Counted from the first letter of the stretch, positions 36,465 through 47,349 are shown. The stretch is 64,000 nucleotides of DNA from Paenibacillus polymyxa (GCF_015710975.1 NZ_CP049783.1:3453501-3517500), one strand, 5' to 3'. A program made the numbers and translations. Notes: generated from the sequence alone by a model not told the origin.

Positions 36465-38543
36465 ATGTCTATTAAGAAAATAACAATAAAAAACTGCAAA
36501 TCAATTGAGTTTCTTGAACTGAACTTGAATATGAATATCAATTGTTTTATAGGCATTAATAATGTTGGTAAATCAAATATTATGAAAATTATTCATTTTT
36601 TTTATATCAATCTAACTAAGGAATTTTATGATGATTCAATGTTTAGTAAAAGTAACCCTTACAACGATGAAGTTGAAATTTCTATAGAGTATAATTTCAA
36701 AGGGTTATTAGATAAAGTACAAGGTAATACCAATGTCAATAATGGATTTTTAGATGACTTTTTTTCAAACATTAATTTCAGTCAATTTCATAGTGGTTTG
36801 GATCCTTTGAATGATATAGTAGAGAAAGTAAAAAAATATGCTGATAAATATATTAAAAATGATAAGTGTACGCTTACTCTAAAATACAACCGTCAAAATA
36901 AATCAATTAATTGGAATATAAAAGACTATGAGTTTCGAGCATTTATATCTGTGAGGTTCCCTGTCTTTTTTTTAGAGTCTAGAAATATTGACCTTTATAA
37001 TTGGGAATCCATCTGGAAGCTCATAGGAGAAATAGCTCCGTTCAGAAAAAAAGTCTCTATAACAGGAAATATTGAAGGGATTTTTGAATTAGATGATGAG
37101 GGACGAGATAATTACAGTACAGTGATTCAAGATATTATCTCAGAAATTGAAAAATCAAATATACGAGTTAAGCAGTCAAATATATATGAAAAAATCAGTC
37201 AGATTATACAGCTTCAATTAGGGGGTAATGGCTTTGAGTACGAAGCTCATAATTTGAAAATTGGTTCTTATGGAATGAATTCTTATTCATTTATGAGCTT
37301 ATATGTGAAATTAATCTTACGCCTTTTTAATAATAAACATTTATCGAGCCCGTTGATAATGATAGATGAGCCAGAACTTCATCTTCACTTAAAAAAAGTA
37401 GAGCAATTTACAAGAGAAATCAAAGAATACGAGAGATTCTCAACAACTAAATGGATATTTGCCACTCACTCCCCGACTTTTGTAAAGAACATAATCGTTG
37501 AACATGAGAACTACGAAATATTTCACGTAACCAATACAGAATTTTTTAATAAATCTTATGTATCGAGAATAAATGGATTTAAGGAAAAAAAACATAAACT
37601 AATATCAGATAATGAAGCTAATTTATTCTTCTCAGAGGTTTGTTTCTTTGTAGAAGGGGATACAGAATTAGAGGTTTTTAGAAACAACAATTTGCGTATT
37701 CTGCATCCTAAATTGAATAAAATAGATATATATGCTTTTGATGGAAAGGAGGATAAACTTAAATTAGTTAATCCGAATGATAGAAAAACTAAAATAAATT
37801 ATTTAGTTATGATTGATATGGACAAGATATTGAACTACTCTCCTAAAAAGAAAAAATATATGCTTTCAGGTAGTGCTTATTTAAATGTGATTAAAAACAG
37901 AAACATTATTAAACGTGAAAAATATCACTATACAAAGAAGTTTAATGATACATTTAGAGTCAGAAGCGAGATAACACAAAGATTAAACTCAAATAAATTT
38001 GAGGTAGATTCCACAGGACTTTGTATTGAACAAAGTGAGGAACGAGCTGAACTAATCGAACTTATCCAGCAATATTATGATCAGTACAACTTTATGCCAT
38101 TAGAGACAACTATTGAAGGTGCTATTATCAATAAGAGGAACTACCACTTCTTCTTGCAATGGATTAAAGAGCATGATTGGAACCAAGAGAATTTTGATAA
38201 TCTGTACTCCGATTTACAGACGGAAGATCATAAAGCAACCTTTCTTAGGTTGGTCTTTTTTGGGAAAACAGATTGGTTCAGTAGTGAGAAAGAAGGAAAT
38301 AACAACAATCAAGAGTTCGTGAAAAAATTAAAAGTTATAAAAGAGATACGCAAGCAATTAAAAGAATCTACACTTGATTTTGGAGATAAGACAAGCGGTT
38401 GGGTTACTAACTATCTTAATTGGTTCTTCGATAGAAAATTAAAAATAGAAAAGTCCGAGGATGTATTTGTAAATAGAAGCTTATTTCAAGCGAGCTTTCC
38501 CGAATTAGGAAAAGTTATTGAGAAACTGGAGAAATTGTTATAA
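36465..38543 (+). CDS. Retron effector: ATPase with OLD-type TOPRIM nuclease domain
   Basis: 692 residues. An N-terminal AAA/SMC-like ATPase has Walker A GINNVGKSN (residues 30-38), Walker B LIMIDEPELHLH and the switch FATHSP. A TOPRIM domain follows with FFVEGDTELEVF (near 393-404) and the acidic MIDMDK (near 449), plus a long C-terminal extension. OLD-family endonucleases of this build are the effectors of the Eco8 type of retron. The next features, a structured ncRNA and a reverse transcriptase in the same direction, support that role. The protein is expected to be held inactive by the RT-msDNA complex and released on phage attack (family knowledge, not shown here). Its order upstream of the ncRNA is noted separately. 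Confidence 0.82.
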   Translation: MSIKKITIKNCKSIEFLELNLNMNINCFIGINNVGKSNIMKIIHFFYINLTKEFYDDSMFSKSNPYNDEVEISIEYNFKGLLDKVQGNTNVNNGFLDDFFSNINFSQFHSGLDPLNDIVEKVKKYADKYIKNDKCTLTLKYNRQNKSINWNIKDYEFRAFISVRFPVFFLESRNIDLYNWESIWKLIGEIAPFRKKVSITGNIEGIFELDDEGRDNYSTVIQDIISEIEKSNIRVKQSNIYEKISQIIQLQLGGNGFEYEAHNLKIGSYGMNSYSFMSLYVKLILRLFNNKHLSSPLIMIDEPELHLHLKKVEQFTREIKEYERFSTTKWIFATHSPTFVKNIIVEHENYEIFHVTNTEFFNKSYVSRINGFKEKKHKLISDNEANLFFSEVCFFVEGDTELEVFRNNNLRILHPKLNKIDIYAFDGKEDKLKLVNPNDRKTKINYLVMIDMDKILNYSPKKKKYMLSGSAYLNVIKNRNIIKREKYHYTKKFNDTFRVRSEITQRLNSNKFEVDSTGLCIEQSEERAELIELIQQYYDQYNFMPLETTIEGAIINKRNYHFFLQWIKEHDWNQENFDNLYSDLQTEDHKATFLRLVFFGKTDWFSSEKEGNNNNQEFVKKLKVIKEIRKQLKESTLDFGDKTSGWVTNYLNWFFDRKLKIEKSEDVFVNRSLFQASFPELGKVIEKLEKLL

Positions 38544-38560
38544 ACTAATTCTAAAGTACT

Positions 38561-38774
38561 AGGGTAAGTAGTAAAATCTGAAGTAGTTATTTATTGACTA
38601 CAGATGCCATGATGACAGTTTTTTTATCCCTTATACAAGAAACTAAAAATCTCTTGTGACGTGCTTAGTAACGGGTGTAGGGAAAATCCATGGTTTGAGG
38701 CCTGCTAATTGTCGCGCTAGTATACGCTTATTGGCCTATGCATTAATTTCGAGGTTCTGGGATGTACTTACCCT
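38561..38774 (+). ncRNA. Retron ncRNA (msr-msd)
   Basis: The 5' AGGGTAAGTA (38561-38570) and 3' TACTTACCCT (38765-38774) are perfect complements and form the a1/a2 stem. G38571 directly after a1 is a candidate branching guanosine. The msr part has two clear hairpins: ATCT..GTAGT/ACTACAGAT (38576-38605) and ACAAGA/TCTTGT (38635-38657). The msd part is a long hairpin: AAATCCATG (38684-38692) with CATTAATTT (38741-38749), 7 of 9 paired, AGGCC (38698-38702) with GGCCT (38733-38737), and GCG/CGC at the tip. It ends 22 nt before the RT start, the standard retron layout. Exact msr/msd borders are inferred. Confidence 0.82.
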
Positions 38775-38796
38775 TGCTTTTTTTAGGAGAATTTAA

Positions 38797-39819
38797 ATGC
38801 GTATTGAGAGTTTAAGTAAATTCGAGAAAAAGGTTCTTCGTGATAGTGTATCTCATTATGTTGACCTTCTAACTGAAGAGCAACTACTTACAGCATATTA
38901 TACGAAAATAATTAAAAAGAAGGATAAGTCCGATAGAGTTATTCATTGTATAGATAATGAACATTTGATATATAAGATTCAAAAACAACTGAAGAATAAT
39001 TTTCTTGATTTCATTCCTCTTTCTAATTGTGCATACGGATATGTTAAGGGGAAGTCATATTACGATTATCTTAAACCACATGTAAAACACGGCTACTATA
39101 TGAAGTTGGATATTAAAGATTTTTTTCACTCTATCAAAGAAAAGGAATTAAGGGAGGTTTTAAAATATTACGTTGATGATGTTAGTATTAATGAAAGTTT
39201 AACTATTTTAGATTTTATTACTAAAGTTGTTACTGTTAATGAGTTCCTACCCCAAGGTGCAGTAACTTCACCTGTCCTTTCCAATATTTATTTCAGATTC
39301 CTAGACATCAGAATATCTAGATATTGCCGCAAGTTTGGTATAAATTACACTAGGTATGTTGATGATCTACTCTTTTCATCTGATAATTTATTTATCCATA
39401 AGAGAGTATTTATCAATGGAATTACAAAAATTCTTAAGAGCCAAGGATTTCAACTAAATCCTAAAAAGGTTCGGAAAACGAAGTCTGAGATATCCTTAAA
39501 TGGCTTTGTAGTGGGTGAAAACATTCGTTTATCTCGTAAAAAAACAGCAATTATTTCTTCACTCATTTATTACTATCAATGTTCTCCCAACAAGACTCTT
39601 GAAGAATTACTAACTGAGGTCGAAAAGAACCTTGAGATAAAGATCAAGATATCCAATCTTCATAACTTTTTAGCAGGTTATCGATCTTTTTTACTTGGTT
39701 TGTTACCTTTTGATAGCGTAGGAGTTCTTCCTGAGGTTATAACAAGAACAGACAAGAAAATTTTATATAAAATAAACGAAATAGAGAAAATATTAGATCT
39801 GACTGCTGCTAATATTTGA
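38797..39819 (+). CDS. Retron reverse transcriptase
   Basis: 340 residues. The RT fingers/palm contain the catalytic motifs: domain 3 YYMKLDIKDFFHSI, domain 4 LPQGAVTSPVLSNI and domain 5 TRYVDDLLFSS (Asp189-Asp190). LNGFVVGENIRLSRKK in the thumb corresponds to the VTG-type region that recognises the cognate ncRNA, and PHVKHGYYMKLDI corresponds to the retron-specific H motif before domain 3. YVDD replaces the more usual YADD. TTTAGGAGA supports the ATG. It reverse-transcribes the msd part of the ncRNA just upstream into the branched msDNA. It is the last gene of the retron operon. Confidence 0.9.
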   Translation: MRIESLSKFEKKVLRDSVSHYVDLLTEEQLLTAYYTKIIKKKDKSDRVIHCIDNEHLIYKIQKQLKNNFLDFIPLSNCAYGYVKGKSYYDYLKPHVKHGYYMKLDIKDFFHSIKEKELREVLKYYVDDVSINESLTILDFITKVVTVNEFLPQGAVTSPVLSNIYFRFLDIRISRYCRKFGINYTRYVDDLLFSSDNLFIHKRVFINGITKILKSQGFQLNPKKVRKTKSEISLNGFVVGENIRLSRKKTAIISSLIYYYQCSPNKTLEELLTEVEKNLEIKIKISNLHNFLAGYRSFLLGLLPFDSVGVLPEVITRTDKKILYKINEIEKILDLTAANI

Positions 39820-40111
39820 TAGGTTTCCTCGTGGTCACACTTTTTTGCTCTTGAATGCTACGGCGCACTCAACAGTGAAACAAGAAATTCAAAAAGAGCC
39901 TTGTCCCGGTTTTTGCTCACATTTTTTTATCTTACAAGACCCCATCTCTCCACTGTCAGCGATAGGTCAGAAAATATTGTTCGGTATGCATTGCGTGGGA
40001 GAGATCTTATTATTCCAAATCAAATTGATGATCAAGTTTAAAGGTCTAGCAATCGATGCTAGGCCTCTATATGGTCTCGCTTCACAAAAACTTTCTTTCA
40101 GCAAATGATGA

Positions 40112-40339
40112 CTATTTCTTTTCTTCCATCTCAACCAGATCAATAATCTCCCGAATATCTTCGATATTCATGGCTTCGGCTATTCTTTCGATATGATTAA
40201 AATTAATGCTTTCACGTTTACCGGATTGAAGTTCACTGAGAGCGGCGTGACGAACATCTGATAAACGTGATAGTTCTCTCAAGGAGATATTGTGTTTTCT
40301 CGTAATTTCGTTTATTTTCACAACTACTTTCTTTGCCAT
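40112..40339 (-). CDS. Small XRE-type helix-turn-helix regulator
   Basis: 75 residues when started at ATG 40339, which has AAGGTGGG about eight bases upstream. It is almost entirely a Cro/C1-type HTH (ITRKHNISLRELSRLSDVRH, AALSELQSGKRESINFNHIE). It is transcribed away from the small gene at 40448. The short shared intergenic region holds inverted TTTTACAAA / TTTGTAAAA half-sites on either side of a strong promoter, so autoregulation and control of the neighbour are likely. Confidence 0.88.
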   Translation of the reverse strand: MAKKVVVKINEITRKHNISLRELSRLSDVRHAALSELQSGKRESINFNHIERIAEAMNIEDIREIIDLVEMEEKK

Positions 40340-40360
40340 TAGGTTTCCCACCTTATTTTA

Positions 40361-40410
40361 CAAATTTTTCTTGACGATACGCATAAACGTAACATATAAT
40401 TTTTGTAAAA
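40361..40410 (+). promoter_or_regulatory. Promoter and inverted operator between the divergent pair
   Basis: TTGACG (40371-40376), 18 nt, TATAAT (40395-40400) drives the rightward gene. The elements are flanked by CAAATTTTTC and ATTTTTGTAAAA, which form the inverted half-sites ACAAA/TTTGT that the XRE protein could bind. Confidence 0.7.
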
Positions 40411-40447
40411 CTGGTACTCATATACGTACCAAAAGGTGGGGAATATT

Positions 40448-40714
40448 TTGACTTCTCAGAGTGACATGGTAGCGGAGTATGAAAAGTTAGTAGAACTTGA
40501 AAAGCAATACACAGAGAGGATTCAAACTTGTATTAAATTACTTGGAGATGCGTTTAACATTATCGCTGCCAAAGCAGGAGCGTTGAGCATGGATTCAGTT
40601 AAGGAAGCGGCTTATTATTTACACTCAACGGAGATTGAACTAAACCATGTTTTGTACTATATCCGCTTAGAGAAAAGTATTTTAACTAACAAGTTAGAAA
40701 TTGAAACAAAATGA
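40448..40714 (+). CDS. Small helical protein of unknown function
   Basis: 88 residues from a TTG at 40448 with AAGGTGGGG about eight bases upstream. The GTG at 40436 is too close to be served by it. The whole protein is a coiled-coil-like helical bundle (YEKLVELEKQYTERIQTCIK, STEIELNHVLYYIRLEKSIL). It is divergent from, and probably controlled by, the XRE regulator. The pair could be a toxin/antitoxin-like or phage-derived switch, but there is no family evidence. Confidence 0.6.
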   Translation: MTSQSDMVAEYEKLVELEKQYTERIQTCIKLLGDAFNIIAAKAGALSMDSVKEAAYYLHSTEIELNHVLYYIRLEKSILTNKLEIETK

Positions 40715-40740
40715 AGCAAACCCAAGCATAGCAGCGGAGG

Positions 40741-40853
40741 GGACGGAATCGTTCTGAAGAAGCGGAGCGCTCGCCTTTGAACCCGGATTTTTACCATATA
40801 AAATATAATTAAAAAAATCTGGGGACAACAGCGATCGGAAGAATGATCCGTCC
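40741..40853. repeat. Long imperfect palindrome (REP/MITE-like or structured RNA)
   Basis: GGACGGAATCGTTC (40741-40754) pairs imperfectly with GAATGATCCGTCC (40841-40853). The inner parts CCGGATTTTT and AAAAAATCTGG also pair, giving a 113-nt stem-like element with a loop around 40795-40808. It contains no reading frame. It marks the right edge of the AT-rich island. Confidence 0.55.
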
Positions 40854-40915
40854 ACGTAGCGTCCTTAGATGCAACATACTTGCTCAATTCACCCAGTAAT
40901 CAAGCAACTCAAGCT

Positions 40916-40953
40916 AACCCGACATGACCCTTCACGGTCTGATCGGGTTTTCT
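40916..40953 (+). terminator. Probable terminator at the island's right edge
   Basis: AACCCGA and TCGGGTT arms are followed by TTCTC. Confidence 0.5.
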
Positions 40954-41136
40954 CATTTCAATCCCTCCGTCCCTGCGCATATATCTTCTCGCCCCTCCCA
41001 ACATCTCCACCCAGATAGTTACACCCACTCCCGACATCATGTATAGTAAAGTTATGGGAAATAAGCATGAACCCGCATATGTTCTTGATTACTTAAACGT
41101 ACAATATGAAACATGGCAAAAACGAGGAGGAACGTG

Positions 41137-42531
41137 ATGATACATCCAACACAGATTCAGGATATGCTGCAAGCTGCGCTGGAGACGGGCGGAGATTTTG
41201 CAGAGGTGTTCGTCGAGGACCGCACCAATGGGCAACTGGGCATGACTGGGGGCGTCGTGGATACGGCGCTGTCAGGCCGGGATTTCGGGATTGGCATTCG
41301 GATTATGAAGGAGCATTTCTCGGTGTATGCTTACACCAGCGATATGAGCGAACAGAGCCTGATCCGACTGGCCAAATCGGCTGCTAAGGCTATTCGTGGC
41401 GGTGGAGCGCCAGGTACACACACGATTACACTCCATCCCCATGCGATCCCTAACCAACATCCGATTGCGATCATTCCTGACGGTTCACAGAAACGCGCCA
41501 AGATCGACATGATGAGACGGGCGCATGAGGCGGCAAGCCAATACGATCCTTCCATCACGCAAACCTCTGTTGGGATTAGCAACTCGATCCAGAACGTATT
41601 AATCGCCAATAGCAACGGGCTGCTGGTGGAGGATACCCGTACGTATACACGCATGAGAATAAGCGCGATTGCGACGGATGGGGAGCATAGACAATCCGGG
41701 TTCCGTGGGCCGGGAGCGTATGCAGGGACTGAATTCCTGGAGAATTTGAATATCGAAGGAAATGCCAGACACGCTGCTCGCATTGCGTCTACGATGGTGA
41801 AAGCGGGATATGCGCCTAGCGGTAGACTGCCTGTCGTGATTGAAAATGGCTTCGGCGGCGTTCTTTTCCACGAGGCGTGTGGGCATGGGCTGGAATCTAC
41901 GGCGGTGGCGCATGGAACTTCCGTGTTTGCCAATAAGATCGGACAGCAGGTGGCTTCACCGCTCGTTACAGCTATAGATGATGGAACAATTCCGAATGCG
42001 TGGGGCTCGCTCAATATCGATGATGAAGGAGCGCCGACACAGCGCAACGTATTGATCGAGAACGGCATTTTAAAAGGATATCTGGTCGACCGCATGGGCT
42101 CGCGCCAGATGGGTGTACCTGCGACGGGATCAGGACGAAGACAGTCCTATAAATTTGCGCCTGCATCCCGTATGAACAATACGTTCATTGCGAATGGCGA
42201 GTCTACCCGTGAAGAGATCATTGCCAATACAGAGTACGGGATCTATGCCAAATCGCTGGGCGGTGGTTCGGTGAACACCTCGACGAGCGAGTTTAATTTT
42301 GCAGTCGAAGAGGCGTACATGATTCGCAACGGTAAAATTGCCGAGCCGGTCAAAGGCGCAACGCTGATCGGCAAAGGCATTGAAACCCTGCAAAATATTG
42401 ATATGGTCGGCAACAATCTGGATCATGGTCAGGGGATGTGCGGCTCGGTCAGTGGAAGTCTTCCGGTCAACTGCGGACAACCGACGATTCGTGTATCCGA
42501 AATGACCGTCGGCGGACGAAAGGGGGAATAG
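41137..42531 (+). CDS. tldD: TldD metalloprotease subunit
   Basis: 464 residues. It forms the TldD/TldE heterodimer that degrades unfolded peptides in the cytoplasm and matures some peptide natural products. The zinc motif HEACGH (His245, Glu246, His249) is the TldD-specific active site. The start is ATG 41137 with AGGAGG six bases upstream; the in-frame ATG at 41113 has no ribosome site. It is followed after three bases by tldE. No precursor peptide is seen nearby. Confidence 0.92.
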   Translation: MIHPTQIQDMLQAALETGGDFAEVFVEDRTNGQLGMTGGVVDTALSGRDFGIGIRIMKEHFSVYAYTSDMSEQSLIRLAKSAAKAIRGGGAPGTHTITLHPHAIPNQHPIAIIPDGSQKRAKIDMMRRAHEAASQYDPSITQTSVGISNSIQNVLIANSNGLLVEDTRTYTRMRISAIATDGEHRQSGFRGPGAYAGTEFLENLNIEGNARHAARIASTMVKAGYAPSGRLPVVIENGFGGVLFHEACGHGLESTAVAHGTSVFANKIGQQVASPLVTAIDDGTIPNAWGSLNIDDEGAPTQRNVLIENGILKGYLVDRMGSRQMGVPATGSGRRQSYKFAPASRMNNTFIANGESTREEIIANTEYGIYAKSLGGGSVNTSTSEFNFAVEEAYMIRNGKIAEPVKGATLIGKGIETLQNIDMVGNNLDHGQGMCGSVSGSLPVNCGQPTIRVSEMTVGGRKGE

Positions 42532-42534
42532 GCA

Positions 42535-43878
42535 ATGAATATTCAGCAATTTCAGGAAGCGTTGTTCGCGAAAGGTCGGGAAATGGGCTACGCGGATATG
42601 GAAATCTACTATGTAAATGGACGTTCTACCTCGGTGAAGGTACTGAAGGGAGAAATTGACCAATATACCATCGTTGAAAATGGCGGACTTTCCTTCCGTG
42701 GCGTCATTAACGGAAAAATGGGCTATGCCTCTACGGAGAAGCTGGAACCAGATGTGATCGACTTTTTATTGGAAGAAGCACGTAGCAACGCGGATATATT
42801 GGAGAGCGAGGAGCAGGATGAGCTGTTTGTAGGCTCTGAGAGCTACCCTAAGCAGCCTGCTTATGCCTCAACGCTTGTCGACACAGCTCCTGAGATTCTG
42901 ATCGAAGCGGCGCTGGAAATGGAGCGTACAGCGCTTGCCGCAGATCCACGAATCGTGATGGCTCGACATTGCTCGGTCAGCGTTCGTGAGAATGAGGTCC
43001 TGATTGTGAATACCAAAGGACTGCATTGTCATCGTCACAAAAGTCTGGCGACCGCTTATGTATATGTGATTGCAGCAGATCATGGCGAGACGGTTACCGG
43101 GGGCTGGCATGATTATTCGCTGCGGAGCGTGGAGGAGATCGATATTGCGGATGTGGCGCATAAAGCCGTACAAGAGGCTGTTTCCAAGCTGGGTGCGCAC
43201 ACGATCCAATCGGATAACTATCCAGTCATTTTCCGTCATGATGCAGCCGCGCAATTGCTGGCTGCCTATACGTCGGTATTTTCTGCGGAGTCGGTGGATA
43301 AAGGCTTTTCACGCTTGGCTGGGAAGCTGGGGCAAAAGGTGGCAAGCGAACATATCACGCTGATTGATGATCCGCTAATGGAGAACGTTCCGGCAGGCAG
43401 CACGTTTGATGCGGAAGGCAGTGCGACACGCCGCAACGAGATCATCAAGGCTGGCGAATTGCGGACGTATTTCCATAACCGCAAGACGGCCCGCAAGGCC
43501 GGGGTACAGAGTACCTCTCATGCTTCCAAAGGCAGCTATAACGGTAAAATTGGGGTGTCGTATCATAATCTGTACGTGGCGCCAGGCACGTGTACATTGG
43601 AGGAGATGATTCGCAAGACGGACCGCGGGTTGATGATCGTCGAGCTGCAAGGGCTGCATGCGGGTACCAATACGGCGTCCGGTAATTTTTCGCTGGCTTG
43701 TCTGGGATACTGGATTGAGCAGGGGCAGGTGGTCAGAGCGGTCAATCAGATTACCGTATCAGGTAACTTCTTTGACGTCCTACAGCAGGTAGAGGAAGTT
43801 GGCAACGATTTGCGTTTTACGGGAAGCTGCACATCTCCTTCGCTCAAGTTGGCTGCACTTTCGATTTCAGGCTCCTAA
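42535..43878 (+). CDS. tldE: TldE/PmbA protease subunit
   Basis: 447 residues of the PmbA/TldE family, the non-catalytic partner of TldD. It lacks the HExxxH motif and ends in the conserved FTGSCTSPSLKLAALSISGS-type tail. AAAGGGGGAATAGGC precedes the ATG. It is cotranscribed with tldD and followed by a terminator. Confidence 0.92.
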   Translation: MNIQQFQEALFAKGREMGYADMEIYYVNGRSTSVKVLKGEIDQYTIVENGGLSFRGVINGKMGYASTEKLEPDVIDFLLEEARSNADILESEEQDELFVGSESYPKQPAYASTLVDTAPEILIEAALEMERTALAADPRIVMARHCSVSVRENEVLIVNTKGLHCHRHKSLATAYVYVIAADHGETVTGGWHDYSLRSVEEIDIADVAHKAVQEAVSKLGAHTIQSDNYPVIFRHDAAAQLLAAYTSVFSAESVDKGFSRLAGKLGQKVASEHITLIDDPLMENVPAGSTFDAEGSATRRNEIIKAGELRTYFHNRKTARKAGVQSTSHASKGSYNGKIGVSYHNLYVAPGTCTLEEMIRKTDRGLMIVELQGLHAGTNTASGNFSLACLGYWIEQGQVVRAVNQITVSGNFFDVLQQVEEVGNDLRFTGSCTSPSLKLAALSISGS

Positions 43879-43902
43879 TGACTGGAGTAGCCTGCTTTTT
43901 TT
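43868..43902 (+). terminator. Terminator of tldD-tldE
   Basis: CAGGCTCC and GGAGTAGCCTG arms are followed by CTTTTTTT. The stem includes the stop codon region of tldE. Confidence 0.8.
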
Positions 43903-44093
43903 CACACTTACGGCCTGTTCCTGACGTTCTAATTGTCTAGCAATCACAGATGCCTGATGCATCGGGGTATGGTAAAGTAGGAGAAAGTCTTTAAAATATG
44001 AAAAAAAGGCTTGGTTACAGCACCGCGACAGGGTATTATAGACAATAATATATTCGAAAAAGGTTCGAATTGAATTTTTATTGGGGGATGTAT

Positions 44094-45485
44094 ATGAGAT
44101 ATATAAGCACTAGAGGTCGAGTAGAAGCCAAGGGATTTATTGATACCGTGCTCATGGGGTTAGCTGACGATGGAGGTCTGATGGTACCGGAGCAGATTCC
44201 GACCGTGTCGGGAGCTACGCTGGAGCAGTGGGCTACATTGAGCTACAGAGAGCTGCTGCTGGAAGTTTTTGCGCTGTATATCAATGATGAGATTCCTCGT
44301 GAAGATTTGGAACAACTGGTAGAGCGCAGCTATGCAAGCTTTCGTCATCCGGAAGTTACGCCAGTGAAGAAGATCAACGATTCCCTGTCTATTTTGGAGC
44401 TGTTCCATGGACCTACGTTCGCGTTCAAGGATGTGGCGCTGCAATTTATGGGTGAATTTTATTCCTACGTGTCCAAAAAGCAGAATGAGATCATTCATAT
44501 TCTGGGTGCAACCTCGGGCGATACCGGGGCAGCAGCCATTCAGGGCGTGCGAGGCAAGGAAGGTATCAAAATCTGTATTTTGCATCCGCATCAAAAAGTG
44601 AGCAAGGTACAAGAACTGCAAATGACGACGGTAGACGATGAGAACGTGCTGAATCTATCTGTAAAAGGGAACTTTGACGATTGTCAAAAAGTGATTAAGG
44701 ACCTGTTTGCAGATTTGGACTTCAAAGCCAAACATCATCTGCGGGCGATTAACTCGATTAACTTTGTGCGTATTTTGGCGCAGACGGTATATTACTTCTA
44801 TGCTTATTTCCGGGCGCAGGAGTCTGCGGGTACGAAGAAGATCAATGTCAGCGTGCCATCCGGCAACTTTGGCAATATCTTTTCCGGCTTTCTTGCGAAG
44901 AAAATGGGTCTGCCCATCCACAAGCTGATCATTGCCACGAACGAAAATAACATTTTGGAGCGCTTCGTGAAGACTGGCGAATACCAGCCGGGCGATTTCA
45001 AAAGCACATACAGTCCTTCCATGGACATTCAGGTGGCAAGTAATTTCGAAAGATACCTGTACTACTTCCTCGGAGAGGATGCAGCCAAGGTATCTGAATA
45101 CATGAATAACCTCAAAACAGAGGGACGGATTGTGATCGGTGCAGAGGATTTGAAACGTGTCCAGCAGGATTTTGAAGCGCTGGGTGCTTCGAATGAGCAG
45201 TGTCTGGAGCTGATCAAAAAATACAAAGCTGAATACGATTATTTGCTTGATCCGCATACGGCTTGCGGTATTGCTGCGTATGAGGCGTATAATGGGGCAG
45301 ACGAAGTCTGTGTGACCTTCGCGACAGCACATCCGGCCAAATTCGATGAGGCGATCCGTCTGGTGGACATTAAGCAGGAATTCCCGGCGCAAATTGAACA
45401 ATTGTTCTCCAAGCCGCAACACCAGCAGGTGGTAGAGCATGACGAGGCAGAAATTGTGCGTCAGCTTGAAGCCTTTTATGTGTAA
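44094..45485 (+). CDS. thrC: Threonine synthase
   Basis: 463 residues. PLP enzyme converting O-phosphohomoserine to threonine in the cytoplasm, of the longer class with an N-terminal domain (YISTRGRVEAKGFIDTVLMG). The PLP lysine is Lys112 in FAFKDVALQFMGE, and the phosphate-binding loop is PSGNFGN. The start at ATG 44094 has GGGGG at six bases; the TTG at 44070 lacks a ribosome site. It is a monocistronic unit ending in a strong terminator. No T-box leader is evident. Confidence 0.93.
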   Translation: MRYISTRGRVEAKGFIDTVLMGLADDGGLMVPEQIPTVSGATLEQWATLSYRELLLEVFALYINDEIPREDLEQLVERSYASFRHPEVTPVKKINDSLSILELFHGPTFAFKDVALQFMGEFYSYVSKKQNEIIHILGATSGDTGAAAIQGVRGKEGIKICILHPHQKVSKVQELQMTTVDDENVLNLSVKGNFDDCQKVIKDLFADLDFKAKHHLRAINSINFVRILAQTVYYFYAYFRAQESAGTKKINVSVPSGNFGNIFSGFLAKKMGLPIHKLIIATNENNILERFVKTGEYQPGDFKSTYSPSMDIQVASNFERYLYYFLGEDAAKVSEYMNNLKTEGRIVIGAEDLKRVQQDFEALGASNEQCLELIKKYKAEYDYLLDPHTACGIAAYEAYNGADEVCVTFATAHPAKFDEAIRLVDIKQEFPAQIEQLFSKPQHQQVVEHDEAEIVRQLEAFYV

Positions 45486-45533
45486 CAGAATATTTTCGTA
45501 ATGGTGAGTTGTTACATTCTTACGAATGGGAAA

Positions 45534-45567
45534 GAGGCTGCGCCCTGGGCGCTAGCCTCCTTTTTTT
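45534..45567 (+). terminator. Terminator of thrC
   Basis: GAGGCT and AGCCTC arms, with GCGCC/GGCGC inside, are followed by a run of seven T. Confidence 0.92.
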
Positions 45568-47281
<1,714 letters not shown>

Positions 47282-47349
47282 CTCAACGCCACAATTCCTT
47301 ATGTCTATTGTACAATGATTAAACAACCTAGCTAATAAAAGCAAAATTG

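Noticed and set aside
38797..39819. Reverse transcriptase as a group II intron or DRT/Abi enzyme
   Set aside because: There is no maturase or HNH domain and no intron RNA domain V. The a1/a2 ncRNA directly upstream and the retron-like H motif favour a retron.
39845..40108. 87-codon plus-strand frame after the reverse transcriptase
   Set aside because: It has a poor start and composition unlike a protein, and it has no neighbour logic. It is treated as non-coding.
41331..42095. 254-codon minus-strand frame inside tldD
   Set aside because: It is a shadow of the tldD reading frame in GC-richer DNA. The plus-strand protein has clear family motifs.
43905..44093. Possible T-box leader before threonine synthase
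   Set aside because: CAGCACCGCGACAGGG only faintly resembles the T-box sequence, and there is no specifier stem or leader terminator.
44655..45440. 261-codon minus-strand frame inside thrC
   Set aside because: It is a shadow of the threonine synthase gene with no recognisable protein features.
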